NCBI GenBank assembly: GCA_038204465.1
Contig: JBBRCX010000093.1
Coordinates: forward strand, 1-18,175
Direction of reading: 5' to 3'
DNA: 18,175 bases
Origin: JBBRCX01 sp038204465
Lineage (GTDB): Bacteria; Planctomycetota; Phycisphaerae; Tepidisphaerales; Tepidisphaeraceae
The notes below the pieces were generated by a model. It was not told where the DNA came from. It did no database searches and worked only from the letters and a program-made list of their open reading frames with translations. This document shows positions 7,386 to 14,572 of this stretch, one piece after another; positions within the stretch are counted from its first letter, which is position 1, and each line of letters begins with the position of its first letter. Made by a program: the position numbers and the translations under genes.

Positions 7386-7536
7386 CTGCGTACGCCTTAC
7401 GTCAAATCAACGGCAACTATGGCGGCAGTACGTTTCTTGCGCGCCGTGTAGACCCTTGAAATGTGGAGGGTGTGTGCCCCGGTGAGATCCCTGTACGCCG
7501 AGACTGCCTTGGGGCAGAGAGTGCAGACAGAAAGCG

Positions 7537-8391
7537 TCACCCCGCAAAATAGACCTTAATATAAGAGTAGATCAGCGAGACCACGCCCACGATCACGCTG
7601 GCCCAGAGAGTGATCTTGAGGATGCGGATTCGGTTGGCGATTTCCTTGTCGCGCCACTCCGCGAGCCGCCGGTCGATCTCGTCGAGCTTGCGGTCGATGC
7701 GGGCTTCGATCTCGTCGAGCTTCTGGTTGACGTAGCTGTCGGCGGTCTTCTTGAGCCGGTTGGTGATGCCGCCGATCAGTCCTGACTCCTCGATGTCACT
7801 CTTGAGGCTCTGGGGACGCGGCGTCACGCCGCCCGGCGGGGGAAGGAACTGGTAATCGGCCGGTCCTTCTTCGCCCACCATTTTGGCGACGACCGAAGCG
7901 ATGGCGGCACGGCGCCGGCGGTTCAGGCGGGTGAAGAAGCCTTCCTGCCGCTTGAGCTTGCGGACGAGAACGGGCACCGGCTCGTCGTCGCGCGCGTCGG
8001 CCCCGCGTAGTCGAGCCAGAGTCACCAGGCCGCGCTGCGACAGGCCGTGGAATCGCATGGATGTGATCCGGGCGATTTCCTGGGCGATCTGATCGTTGGT
8101 GGCATTGGCGGTGACGGGCCGGCGGCCCCAGCGGATGACGTCCATCATCGCTTCGCGATCGAGCGAGGCGATCATACGGCGTCGATCGTGAATGGCGGCG
8201 ACGAGGTGCTGTCGGCTCTTGTAGCGCGTGGGATCGAGGCCGTACTCCTCCGCCAGATGCTCCAGCTCGTCCTTGGGCAACTCTGAGAGCTGGCGCGGGG
8301 GCACGCTGGCGGGCGCAAGGGTCGCCGGTCCGGCAAGCGCGGGCTGCGCCGAGGACCCCGGGAGCATCTTCATGTCTGCGCGATCAGTCAT
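7537..8391 (-). CDS. C-terminally anchored membrane protein with Rho-N/SAP-like segment
   Basis: A 284-residue protein not recognised as a named family. Residues about 35-70 (LSELPKDELEHLAEEYGLD onward to LVAAI) resemble the helical Rho-N/SAP fold. A central Arg-rich helical part follows (about 95-180). Residues about 215-250 form a charged coiled coil (QKLDEIEARIDRKLDEIDRR), and residues about 257-281 form one hydrophobic C-terminal segment. This suggests a cytoplasmic protein tail-anchored in the inner membrane, possibly oligomeric. Its ATG overlaps the stop of the upstream membrane gene by 4 nt. Function is unknown; association with a nucleic acid is only a guess from the Rho-N-like segment. 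Confidence 0.7.
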   Translation of the reverse strand: MTDRADMKMLPGSSAQPALAGPATLAPASVPPRQLSELPKDELEHLAEEYGLDPTRYKSRQHLVAAIHDRRRMIASLDREAMMDVIRWGRRPVTANATNDQIAQEIARITSMRFHGLSQRGLVTLARLRGADARDDEPVPVLVRKLKRQEGFFTRLNRRRRAAIASVVAKMVGEEGPADYQFLPPPGGVTPRPQSLKSDIEESGLIGGITNRLKKTADSYVNQKLDEIEARIDRKLDEIDRRLAEWRDKEIANRIRILKITLWASVIVGVVSLIYSYIKVYFAG

Positions 8392-8786
8392 GGGGCTCGA
8401 CCATTGCCCGCCTGCGCGTGCGGCGCGGCGGCGCCGGCGATGCGGGACGCCTTCAGCTTGTTGTCGATGTCATAGATCTTACCGTGGGCGTGCCAGAGGA
8501 TGAGGAAAACCACGCACAGCAGCCCGCAGATGATGACGTCGCCCCAGAAGGCGCGGAAGCGCAGCCGCAGCCCGTGCACGATCAGGTAGCGCCGCAGCAG
8601 GCTTGCGTACTTGTCACCGCCGGCCAGGTAAACATACCAGCCCAACAGTGATTGCAGCGTCACCACGGTTGCGTAGATCGTGACAATGATCGCCAGCACG
8701 TAGCGGAAGAAGTTGAAGAGATCATCGAACATGGAGCCGATGTCGGCGGCTTTCGCGGCGGCGAGCCTGCGGGCGCCATCGCTCAT
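8388..8786 (-). CDS. Two-helix membrane protein, unknown function
   Basis: A 132-residue protein with two hydrophobic segments, about 27-51 (RYVLAIIVTIYATVVTLQSL onward) and 83-101 (DVIICGLLCVVFLILWHAHG). A basic loop between them (LLRRYLIVHGLRLRFRAF) and the polar N-terminus suggest a hairpin topology. I do not recognise the family. It overlaps its neighbours by 4 nt on both sides (ATGA at each junction), so it should be made in fixed proportion with the YggS-like protein and the tail-anchored protein. A shared complex is plausible but inferred. Confidence 0.72.
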   Translation of the reverse strand: MSDGARRLAAAKAADIGSMFDDLFNFFRYVLAIIVTIYATVVTLQSLLGWYVYLAGGDKYASLLRRYLIVHGLRLRFRAFWGDVIICGLLCVVFLILWHAHGKIYDIDNKLKASRIAGAAAPHAQAGNGRAP

Positions 8787-9550
8787 TCTTCCGGTTCTTC
8801 ATGGTCTTGGGTCTTGCCGCCGAACAGGAGGCTTCCGATCCGCACCATCGTGGAGCCTTCGGCGATGGCGAGCTCGAAGTCATCGCTCATGCCCATGCTG
8901 ATGTGGCGAAGTGAGCCGCCGCCAATCTTGTGCCACTTCATCTCTTCAAAGATTTCACGGGTGCGCGCGAAAACCTGGCGGGCCTTTGCCTCCGGTGCGT
9001 CCAACAGGCCCATCGACATGAGGCCTAAGAGCTGAAGGTTGGGCATCGAATCAATCTGCTCGGCCAGATGGACCGCCGCGCCCACGGCGACGCCGAACTT
9101 GCTGGTTTCCTCGCTGGCATTTATCTGCATCAGGAGCGGGATTTTTCGACCGGCTTTAGCTGCTTGTACATCCAGCTCTTCGGCGAGCCGGAGGCTGTCG
9201 ACGCTGTGAATGAGACTAACCAGCGGCAGGATCGGCTTGATCTTGTTGCGCTGCAGGTGGCCTATCATGTGCCAGCGCAGCTTATCCGGCACGAGGGCAT
9301 CCCCATGGGCAATGCGGCGCTGAAGAAGTTCGTTCACCTGTGCGGCCCGCTGGGCTAGTACCTGCACCCGGCTCTCCCCGACGTCGGCCACTCCCAGCTG
9401 AAGGATTTCCCGCACTTGTTCCGGTGCGGCGGACTTGGTGACGGCGATCAGGGTGATTTCGCTGGCGTCGCGGTTCGCCTTGCCGGCAGCGGCAGCGATG
9501 CGGTCACGAACTTCATCCAACTTCTCGGCAAGCGACGAACGTTTGGCCAC
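8783..9550 (-). CDS. yggS: YggS/PLPBP-family pyridoxal-phosphate homeostasis protein
   Basis: A 255-residue single-domain, PLP-binding alanine-racemase-like barrel protein. It buffers PLP and affects amino-acid balance; no catalytic reaction is established for the family. The PLP lysine is Lys39 in LIAVTKSA. Other family blocks are VGESRVQ, WHMIGHLQRNK, HSVDSL, GLMSMG, and the phosphate-binding end SMGMSDDFELAIAEGSTMVRIGS. The frame stays open to a TTG at 9577. I prefer the GTG at 9548-9550 because AAGGAG lies just before it, and a TATAAT at 9586-9591 would place the transcript start almost on the TTG. It is the first gene of a three-gene overlapping unit. Confidence 0.9.
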   Translation of the reverse strand: MAKRSSLAEKLDEVRDRIAAAAGKANRDASEITLIAVTKSAAPEQVREILQLGVADVGESRVQVLAQRAAQVNELLQRRIAHGDALVPDKLRWHMIGHLQRNKIKPILPLVSLIHSVDSLRLAEELDVQAAKAGRKIPLLMQINASEETSKFGVAVGAAVHLAEQIDSMPNLQLLGLMSMGLLDAPEAKARQVFARTREIFEEMKWHKIGGGSLRHISMGMSDDFELAIAEGSTMVRIGSLLFGGKTQDHEEPEE

Positions 9551-9585
9551 GGGCTCCTTCCGACGAAGGTCAAACAAGGGCGAGC

Positions 9586-9591
9586 ATTATA
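9586..9591 (-). promoter_or_regulatory. -10 box for the yggS operon
   Basis: The minus strand reads a perfect TATAAT here, 36-41 bp before the preferred GTG start. The best -35 is a weak TTCGCT 16 bp further upstream. The predicted transcript start would be near 9579, leaving a leader of about 30 nt that contains AAGGAG. Confidence 0.5.
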
Positions 9592-9669
9592 CGGAGGGAG
9601 CATCGAAAGCGAAGGGAGCGGTCCGTTGCCGGCATCGGTCCGAAACGCACACGGGCGTTCCGCGCTAAG

Positions 9670-9687
9670 CCTTTGATGAATCAAAGG
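9670..9687. promoter_or_regulatory. Perfect palindrome in yggS/nirA divergent region
   Basis: CCTTTGAT-GA-ATCAAAGG is a perfect 8-bp inverted repeat with a 2-nt spacer. It resembles half sites of CRP/FNR-type operators, but those need a 4-nt gap between TTGAT and ATCAA. It lies about 66 bp upstream of the nirA -35 box and about 80 bp upstream of the yggS -10 box, so it could act on either gene. Confidence 0.5.
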
Positions 9688-9725
9688 ATGTGGCGAGTGA
9701 GCGTCGCGCACTCTTGAATTCCTAC

Positions 9726-9746
9726 TTCCCTATATGGAATAGGGAA
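9726..9746. promoter_or_regulatory. Operator candidate just upstream of nirA promoter
   Basis: TTCCCTAT-ATGGA-ATAGGGAA is a perfect 8-bp inverted repeat ending 6 bp before the nirA -35 box, centred near -51 from the predicted start. The size and AT-rich centre would suit an Rrf2- or LysR-class regulator of sulfur or nitrogen assimilation. That assignment is inference. Confidence 0.55.
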
Positions 9747-9752
9747 TTCGGC

Positions 9753-9780
9753 TTGAAAGTGACGGCGGACTCCCTATACT
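9753..9780 (+). promoter_or_regulatory. Sigma-70-type promoter of nirA
   Basis: TTGAAA (9753-9758) and TATACT (9775-9780) each match five of six consensus bases and are separated by 16 bp. The transcript would begin near 9787, leaving a leader of about 14 nt with GGAG at 9792-9795 before the ATG at 9801. Confidence 0.7.
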
Positions 9781-9800
9781 CGCTTTGCTTCGGAGCAGCC

Positions 9801-11519
9801 ATGAATTTCGACCCGGCGATGGCCAAGAACGAGCACGTCAAGCACGCAAAAGATGGCTTGGACGTGTGGGATGACATCTTTCGATATGCCCGCGAAGGCT
9901 TCGCGGCTATCGCCGAGGAAGACTTCGCCCGGATGCGCTGGTTCGGGATCTATCAGCAGAAGCCGAATGTCGGCCATTTCATGTGGCGAATCAAGCTGCC
10001 GGGTGGCAGGGTGACGCCAGCACAGTGCCGTGAGATCGGGGCGCTGACCAATCAATATGCCAGGGGGTTCTGCGACATCACGACGCGGCAGGACATCCAA
10101 CTGCACTGGCTCAGCATCGAAGACTTCCCCGATGCGCTGGAGCGCATCTACAACAAGGTTGGCCTCTACACCGATTTCGCGTGCGGCGATACGCCGCGAA
10201 ACATCACCTCCTGCCCGCTCGATGGGGTGGTGAAGAACCAGATCGTGCCGCTGGGCGGGCTGGTGCAGGAGCTTTCCAACATGTTCCGCGCGGGCGGCAA
10301 GGAATTCTCGAACCTTCCGCGCAAATTCAAGGCGAGCGTGTCGGCCTGCCCGCTGCACTGCCACCAGCCGCAGATCAACGACGTCAGCACCTTCGGCGTG
10401 ATTCGCAACCGCGACGGGCGCGAGCAGCGCGGCCTGGGCGTCATGGTTGGCGGCGGGCTCTCGTCCACGCCGCATTACGCGGAAGGACTGCGGGTCTTCA
10501 TCCCCGAGGAGAAACTGGCGCAGCAATTGCCCGACGTTCTGCGCCACGTCTGCCATATCTTCCGCGACGCCGACTCGCTGCGCTACAAGCGCAACCGCGC
10601 GCGGCTGAAGTTCCTCGTGGCCGACAAAGGCTGGCGGTGGTTTCGGGACGAGCTGGAATCGCGGCTGGGCTACTCGCTGGAGCACGATGACGTGATCGTG
10701 AATCCCCGCGGCGCACTACATACCGACCACATGGGCATAGGCGAGCAGAGCGATGGGCTGTATTTCGTCGGGGTGCCGATCGCCCGCGGGCGCTGGACTG
10801 GCGATCAGATGATCGCCGTCGCTGAGCTGGTCGAGCGTTTTGCGGCGCCCGGGAAGGCCCAGGTCCGCCTCTCCCAGAAGCAGAACATCCTGCTGCCCAA
10901 CGTGCCGCGGCAGAACGTGGATGCGCTGTCGCGCGAGCTTGAACAGGCCGGGCTGAAGCCCGAAGCGCCGCGCTGGCGCGAATCGCTCATCGCCTGCACC
11001 GGCACGGAGTTTTGCAACCTCGCCGTCGCCGAAACCAAGGAGCGCGCGAACCGCATTCTTCGCTACCTGGAAGACGAGGTGGATCTCGACACGCCGATCA
11101 TGGTCTCGGTGACCGGCTGCCCGAATGCCTGCGCCCAATACCAGATCTGCGACATCGGCCTGACCGGCATCCCGCTGCCGCTCGACGACAAGCTGAAATC
11201 ACAGGGCGCCGAGCCGCGGCTGGACGATCCGAAGAAGACGGACGGCTTCAACGTGCTGGTGGGCGGGTGCCTGGGCGAGAACCCTGAGTTTGGCCAGGAA
11301 CTGGTCCGCAAAGTCCCCGCGTTCCTCGTGCAGCGGGTGATTCAGGCGCTGGTGGAGAATTACAAGGCGAACCGCATCGAGGACACGGAAGGCGAGGTCG
11401 AAACTTTCCGCGACTTCATCGCCCGCAACGAAGTGGACCAACTCCGAAAATGGTCGCAGATCCCCGAGTGGACCGCGCCGCCCATCAAGCAGAAAGTCCA
11501 ACCCGCGCAAACGGCCTAG
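9801..11519 (+). CDS. nirA: Ferredoxin-dependent nitrite/sulfite reductase (siroheme, 4Fe-4S)
   Basis: A 572-residue enzyme of the siroheme nitrite/sulfite reductase family, which reduces nitrite or sulfite by six electrons to ammonia or sulfide in assimilation. The cluster/siroheme ligands are Cys399 and Cys405 in CTGTEFCNLAVAETK, and Cys440 and Cys444 in GCPNACAQYQICDIGLTG. Two ferredoxin-like half domains are present (about 55-130 and 310-380), with the siroheme-binding TTRQDIQLHW near residue 95. The FC-N-LA-ETK and DIGLTG forms lean toward nitrite reductase, but substrate cannot be fixed from motifs. The open frame extends to a GTG at 9690. The ATG at 9801 is preferred because it follows the promoter and GGAG, and begins where the family aligns. 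Confidence 0.9.
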   Translation: MNFDPAMAKNEHVKHAKDGLDVWDDIFRYAREGFAAIAEEDFARMRWFGIYQQKPNVGHFMWRIKLPGGRVTPAQCREIGALTNQYARGFCDITTRQDIQLHWLSIEDFPDALERIYNKVGLYTDFACGDTPRNITSCPLDGVVKNQIVPLGGLVQELSNMFRAGGKEFSNLPRKFKASVSACPLHCHQPQINDVSTFGVIRNRDGREQRGLGVMVGGGLSSTPHYAEGLRVFIPEEKLAQQLPDVLRHVCHIFRDADSLRYKRNRARLKFLVADKGWRWFRDELESRLGYSLEHDDVIVNPRGALHTDHMGIGEQSDGLYFVGVPIARGRWTGDQMIAVAELVERFAAPGKAQVRLSQKQNILLPNVPRQNVDALSRELEQAGLKPEAPRWRESLIACTGTEFCNLAVAETKERANRILRYLEDEVDLDTPIMVSVTGCPNACAQYQICDIGLTGIPLPLDDKLKSQGAEPRLDDPKKTDGFNVLVGGCLGENPEFGQELVRKVPAFLVQRVIQALVENYKANRIEDTEGEVETFRDFIARNEVDQLRKWSQIPEWTAPPIKQKVQPAQTA

Positions 11520-11539
11520 GGAACGAAGGCCCAGAGCGC

Positions 11540-11568
11540 AAGCCGCCCTTATTCATGAATCGCGGCTT
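11540..11568. terminator. Inverted repeat between convergent genes
   Basis: AAGCCGC (11540-11546) pairs with GCGGCTT (11562-11568). The 15-nt loop contains a second palindrome, ATTCATGAAT (11551-11560). It lies 21 nt past the nirA stop and before the convergent hypothetical gene. No T-run follows on either strand, so it is only a possible terminator. Confidence 0.35.
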
Positions 11569-11570
11569 CT

Positions 11571-11609
11571 CAAAATAGAAAATCGCAATCGCAAATCCAA
11601 AATCGAAAA
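11571..11609. repeat. A-rich degenerate AAATCG repeat
   Basis: Short runs of AAAATAG, AAAATCG, CAATCG and CAAATCC follow one another, in sharp contrast with the GC-rich surroundings. It fills the gap between convergent genes. This looks like an unstable simple repeat rather than a coding or RNA element. Confidence 0.45.
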
Positions 11610-11614
11610 CCACC

Positions 11615-12100
11615 TCACTCCGTGCCGTCCTCCGCATCTTCCTGAACCGCCGCCGCGGCGGCGACTTTCTTTCTGGCGGGGGGACGGCGCTTGGCGCCTT
11701 GAGCGCGCTGGATGGACCTCCAGAAGTTCTGCTCGCCGAGGTCCGTGCGGGCTGCCTTGTTGAACTCGGCGCGGGCGGAGTTGAACTCATCGCCATAGGG
11801 GAGGATCTTGCCGCCGATCAGGTGGCGCGAGAGTACCGCTCTAAGTTGCTTCAGCTGATCTTCATTGAGCGGACTCGCCACCACTTCGCGGGCGGCATTG
11901 CTGCTGCTGCGGACGTATTTGATCATCGCCGCAAAAATCTGCTCGGGACTTGCATTCTTGAAGGTGCGGTCCTGGAACCCCTGGCAGATCTGTTCAAACT
12001 CCACCGTGTAGGGCAGTTCGTCGCGGGCCACGCCGGCTGAATCGTAGAGTTCCTGCAGGTGTTCCTGGTCAATCGAGTTCAATTTCAACGGCGTCAACAT
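11615..12100 (-). CDS. Hypothetical protein with basic-acidic tail
   Basis: A 161-residue soluble protein, family not recognised. Residues 1-125 look folded and helical, with DELPYTVEFEQICQGF and SPEQIFAAMIKYVRSS as the most structured stretches. The last 30 residues are low in complexity: a Lys/Arg/Pro block (AKRRPPARKK), alanines, then an acidic end. No signal peptide, membrane segment or metal site is seen. AGGAG lies about 6 nt before the ATG, supporting expression. It is a lone gene, convergent with nirA and divergent from the glycosylase gene. Function is unknown. Confidence 0.7.
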   Translation of the reverse strand: MLTPLKLNSIDQEHLQELYDSAGVARDELPYTVEFEQICQGFQDRTFKNASPEQIFAAMIKYVRSSSNAAREVVASPLNEDQLKQLRAVLSRHLIGGKILPYGDEFNSARAEFNKAARTDLGEQNFWRSIQRAQGAKRRPPARKKVAAAAAVQEDAEDGTE

Positions 12101-12138
12101 GGCGACTCCTGTTCGTGCGGTCCATTAAACATTGTAAA

Positions 12139-12151
12139 GGCACCGGGTGCC
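12139..12151. promoter_or_regulatory. Short palindrome between divergent genes
   Basis: GGCACC-G-GGTGCC is a perfect 13-nt palindrome in the gap between the hypothetical gene and the DNA glycosylase. It could be an operator, but such GGCACC sequence is also frequent by chance in GC-rich DNA. Confidence 0.25.
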
Positions 12152-12239
12152 AAGTGCCAATGTCGTGCGCGGTCGGCGCCCAGGTTCAATCGCCGCTGCG
12201 GCATTTGACGGAACCGGCGGGCGCGCGAAGGATGGGTCG

Positions 12240-12917
12240 ATGTGGTTCCTACGCCCCCCGGGAGGGCGCGATTGGAGCGCGGCCGAACGGCATCTGCGCC
12301 GCGCGGATCCGGTGCTGCGCTCGATTATCCGCCGGGTTGGGCCCTGCACGCTCGAGCGGCGGCGCGATTACTTCGTGGTGTTGTGCAAGGCGATTTACGC
12401 GCAACAACTCTCGACGACGGTCGCCACCGTGCTGTTTGCCCGGTTTCGCGACGAGTTCCCCGGCCGCCGGCCAACGCCGGCGCGGGTCCTGTCGCTCCTG
12501 AACGGGGACGAAAAAGTGCAGCGGCGCTGCGGCCTGTCGCGACAGAAGGCCGTGTACCTGAAGGACCTGGCCCGGCATTTCGTTGACGGCGAGATTCCCA
12601 CCCGGCGGCTGGCAACGATGGACGATCAAGCGATCATCGATTCGCTGGTGCGGGTGAAGGGAATTGGCCGGTGGACCGCGGAGATGTTCCTGATCTTCGT
12701 GCTGAACCGCCCCGACGTTTTCCCCGTCGACGACCTTGGCCTCCGTGAAGCGGTGCGTGAAGCGTACGGGCTGCCGGAGCGACCCAGCGCCGCGGAACTG
12801 ACTGAGCGCGGCGAGCTGTGGCGGCCGTACCGGACCATCGCAACGTGGTATCTGTGGCGCCGAGCGAGCAAGGCAGCGACGGCGCGCAAGCCGGCCGCAA
12901 GCACTAATCGGGAATGA
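12240..12917 (+). CDS. alkA: DNA-3-methyladenine glycosylase II (AlkA-type HhH-GPD)
   Basis: A 225-residue base-excision repair glycosylase that removes alkylated purines. Residues about 43-165 hold the HhH-GPD core: the AIYAQQLSTTVA helix, the helix-hairpin-helix LVRVKGIGRWTAEMFL (137-151), and FPVDDLGLRE with the catalytic Asp at 164/165. It lacks the N-terminal TBP-like domain of E. coli AlkA, so it is the short bacterial form, and no 4Fe-4S Cys set is present. The frame is open to a GTG at 12147. The ATG at 12240 is preferred, with AAGGA at 12228-12232, and matches the usual start of short members. Monocistronic. No Ada-type regulator lies nearby. Confidence 0.88.
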   Translation: MWFLRPPGGRDWSAAERHLRRADPVLRSIIRRVGPCTLERRRDYFVVLCKAIYAQQLSTTVATVLFARFRDEFPGRRPTPARVLSLLNGDEKVQRRCGLSRQKAVYLKDLARHFVDGEIPTRRLATMDDQAIIDSLVRVKGIGRWTAEMFLIFVLNRPDVFPVDDLGLREAVREAYGLPERPSAAELTERGELWRPYRTIATWYLWRRASKAATARKPAASTNRE

Positions 12918-13073
12918 GTGTTCGCGCGAGTCCGCGCAGCCTGCCCTCTGATGCGGCAAGTGCGACTCCGAAGGTTTCGAAAACGTCATCGAAAAAAAAT
13001 CGCTGTCACCATTCTGCTGACGGTGATACGCTTCGCGAGCGAGGATGGGTGGAGGGTTCAATCCCTCGTCTGA
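12918..13073. other. Intergenic, no gene seen
   Basis: No frame here reads like a protein. There is an A8 tract near 12990, an imperfect TCACC/GGTGA inverted repeat near 13006-13026, and a short GAGGG-TTCAAT-CCCTC hairpin at 13052-13067. This stretch begins the accessory-looking part of the window. Confidence 0.4.
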
Positions 13074-13268
13074 TTTGCGTCCCTTCCGATCAGTTTCACC
13101 TATGACGACGCCGGGCACGTGATCGATACGGACCGTTCCGGTTCGTTCCGAACCGGCGTCGACGGCGCCAAGCCGGGGTTCATCATGCCGGCCAACCCGA
13201 CGCTCGGCTTCGTGAGGCGAGAGGAGTTTGATTCCGGCACGTTGAATTCTCGGATGATGGCGGGTTAG
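13074..13268 (+). pseudogene. Orphan fragment of a conserved secreted-type domain
   Basis: From just after a TGA (13071-13073) to a TAG (13266-13268), this frame encodes 64 residues with no start codon. The core TYDDAGHVIDTDRSGSF, then RTGVDGAKPGFIMPANP, then FVRREEFDSG closely resembles a domain I recall from bacterial secreted proteins of unknown function (AGVDGAKPG-x-MPANP-x-G-x-RQEF). That resemblance is from memory and needs a search. Both sides of the domain are missing, so it is a decayed remnant or a piece left by recombination. It sits between the alkA gene and the HNH gene. Confidence 0.55.
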
Positions 13269-13355
13269 ATGCGGCTACAAGCGCGGAGATTGTAGGATTT
13301 GAGGCGGCTGCCGCCAAGGGTTGAGGATTTGAGCCAATAAAACTCGGTGGAAAGC

Positions 13356-14204
13356 ATGACCCTTGCACCTTGCTCCTGCCTCGGCCGAAAGATTCCCCTG
13401 TGGATGAAACGAAACATACGTCGGCGCTGTGGATTTGGATGTGTGATGTGCGGCCTCCCTATTTTTGAATACCATCACATGACTCCGTGGCATAAAGCCC
13501 GGAAGCACGTCGAGTCGGACATTACGCTGCTCTGTGACAACGACCACCGGCGTGCGGGGGCTGGTTTACTGCCTGAGCAACAGGTTCATGCCGCGAACGC
13601 AAAGCCGAACAATGTTTCGGGCGGCATGACTGGGACCGAACGGCTTTACTTCAGTGGACCTGCCGTCCTCGTGCACTTCGCGACCGTTGCAATATCAAGT
13701 TCGAATGAAGCTGCGATCAATGAGCAGGTTCTCCTGACGATTTGTGGACTGCCCATAATCTCATGCAAGTTTGACAACGGTAATCTTCTGATTACCGCCA
13801 CGTTTTACGACGAGAACAACCGAGTGCTGCTTCAAATACTAGACAATGAGCTTACGTTCGCGGTAGACGCTTGGGACGTGCAATTCGTCAAAAATCGTTT
13901 GACTATTTCGGATGCTGCGCGAGTGACTCGCCTTCAATTCGAGTTTGTGCCACCCTCCCAACTGGGGATCATTGAGGCGCGCTTGCAGTACAACGGGATA
14001 AAGGTCGCGATCGATTCCAAATGTATTACCGTCACCGGCCCGTACGGCACACACTCTTCCAGCCCCTATCTGAACGTATCCGATTGCGCTTTTCCTGTGC
14101 TCGTGGCAATTGGCCCCGTGCTGCCGCATGTAAAGGCTGCTGTGCACCTTCCCATCGGGGCTGAAGGCCGCAGTGATCAGCGACGTGCTGACTCGGGAAA
14201 GTAG
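13356..14204 (+). CDS. HNH endonuclease-domain protein with unknown C-terminal domain
   Basis: A 282-residue protein. Residues about 17-75 form an HNH/ββα-metal nuclease: RRRCGFGCVMCG with Cys29 and Cys32, EYHHM with His40/His41, and ITLLCDNDHRRAG with Cys60 and His64. The CxxC and CxxxH pairs would bind structural zinc; His40/41 would be catalytic. Residues about 100-250 are mostly beta, built of FDNGNLLITATFYDENNRVL and VQFVKNRLTISDAARV-like strands, and I cannot name this part. It is a candidate specificity or sensing module. Base composition is less GC-rich than the core genes. The start could be the GTG at 13347. No methylase is adjacent, so it is not an obvious restriction pair. Confidence 0.72.
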   Translation: MTLAPCSCLGRKIPLWMKRNIRRRCGFGCVMCGLPIFEYHHMTPWHKARKHVESDITLLCDNDHRRAGAGLLPEQQVHAANAKPNNVSGGMTGTERLYFSGPAVLVHFATVAISSSNEAAINEQVLLTICGLPIISCKFDNGNLLITATFYDENNRVLLQILDNELTFAVDAWDVQFVKNRLTISDAARVTRLQFEFVPPSQLGIIEARLQYNGIKVAIDSKCITVTGPYGTHSSSPYLNVSDCAFPVLVAIGPVLPHVKAAVHLPIGAEGRSDQRRADSGK

Positions 14205-14253
14205 TTTGAAACTCTGCTTCGATTCTGCCCGTTGGATGGGGCATTGCGCTCGG

Positions 14254-14268
14254 ATTTGTGGCACAAAT
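14254..14268. promoter_or_regulatory. Operator candidate of the parDE promoter
   Basis: ATTTGTG-G-CACAAAT is a perfect 15-nt palindrome abutting a possible -35 (TTGCAG, 14268-14273). A TAGACT at 14291-14296 follows 17 bp later. The position fits autorepression by ParD, which normally binds such a palindrome in its own promoter. Confidence 0.5.
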
Positions 14269-14314
14269 TGCAGCACGGTGGAATTTCGGATAGACTCGCC
14301 CCGTGCGAAGCACC

Positions 14315-14572
14315 ATGAATGTCTCTCTTCCTGGCGATCTCAGACAATGGGTGGATGAGCAGGTCAAGAACGGCGGATACGGCACCGCCAGCGAGTACCT
14401 GCGCGACGTGCTCCGGCGAGCACGCGAGCGCGACGCCCGGCGAAAGCTCGATCAGACGCTTGTCGATGCGGTGCGAAGCGGCGCCGAGATCGTGATGGAC
14501 GATTCAGACTGGGCGGCGATTCGCAAAGCCGCCAAAGCGGCGGTTGCGAAACGCGGGCGCGCAAAACGATGA
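14315..14572 (+). CDS. parD: ParD-type ribbon-helix-helix antitoxin
   Basis: An 85-residue type II antitoxin. The N-terminus MNVSLPGDLRQWVDEQVKNG begins a ribbon-helix-helix DNA-binding domain, with GGYGTASEYLRDVLRRARE as its second half. The remainder is a charged tail that would wrap the toxin. A GTG at 14303 is in frame, but the predicted promoter would start transcription there, so the ATG at 14315 is preferred. Its stop overlaps the toxin start (ATGA), the classic type II toxin-antitoxin arrangement. It should repress its own promoter through the palindrome just upstream. Confidence 0.85.
   Translation: MNVSLPGDLRQWVDEQVKNGGYGTASEYLRDVLRRARERDARRKLDQTLVDAVRSGAEIVMDDSDWAAIRKAAKAAVAKRGRAKR

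Noticed and set aside
9670..9687. Possible FNR/CRP box
   Set aside because: The half sites are separated by 2 nt, not the 4 nt that FNR requires. It was kept only as an unnamed palindrome.
9774..10685. Minus-strand open frame inside nirA
   Set aside because: Shadow frame; the plus strand carries full reductase motifs.
13052..13067. T-arm-like GAGGG-TTCAAT-CCCTC suggesting a tRNA
   Set aside because: The loop is 6 nt instead of 7, and no acceptor, D or anticodon arm can be built around it.
12914..13105. Small plus frame overlapping the alkA stop by ATGA
   Set aside because: The translation is Ser/Arg-rich without structure and overlaps the start of the orphan domain fragment.
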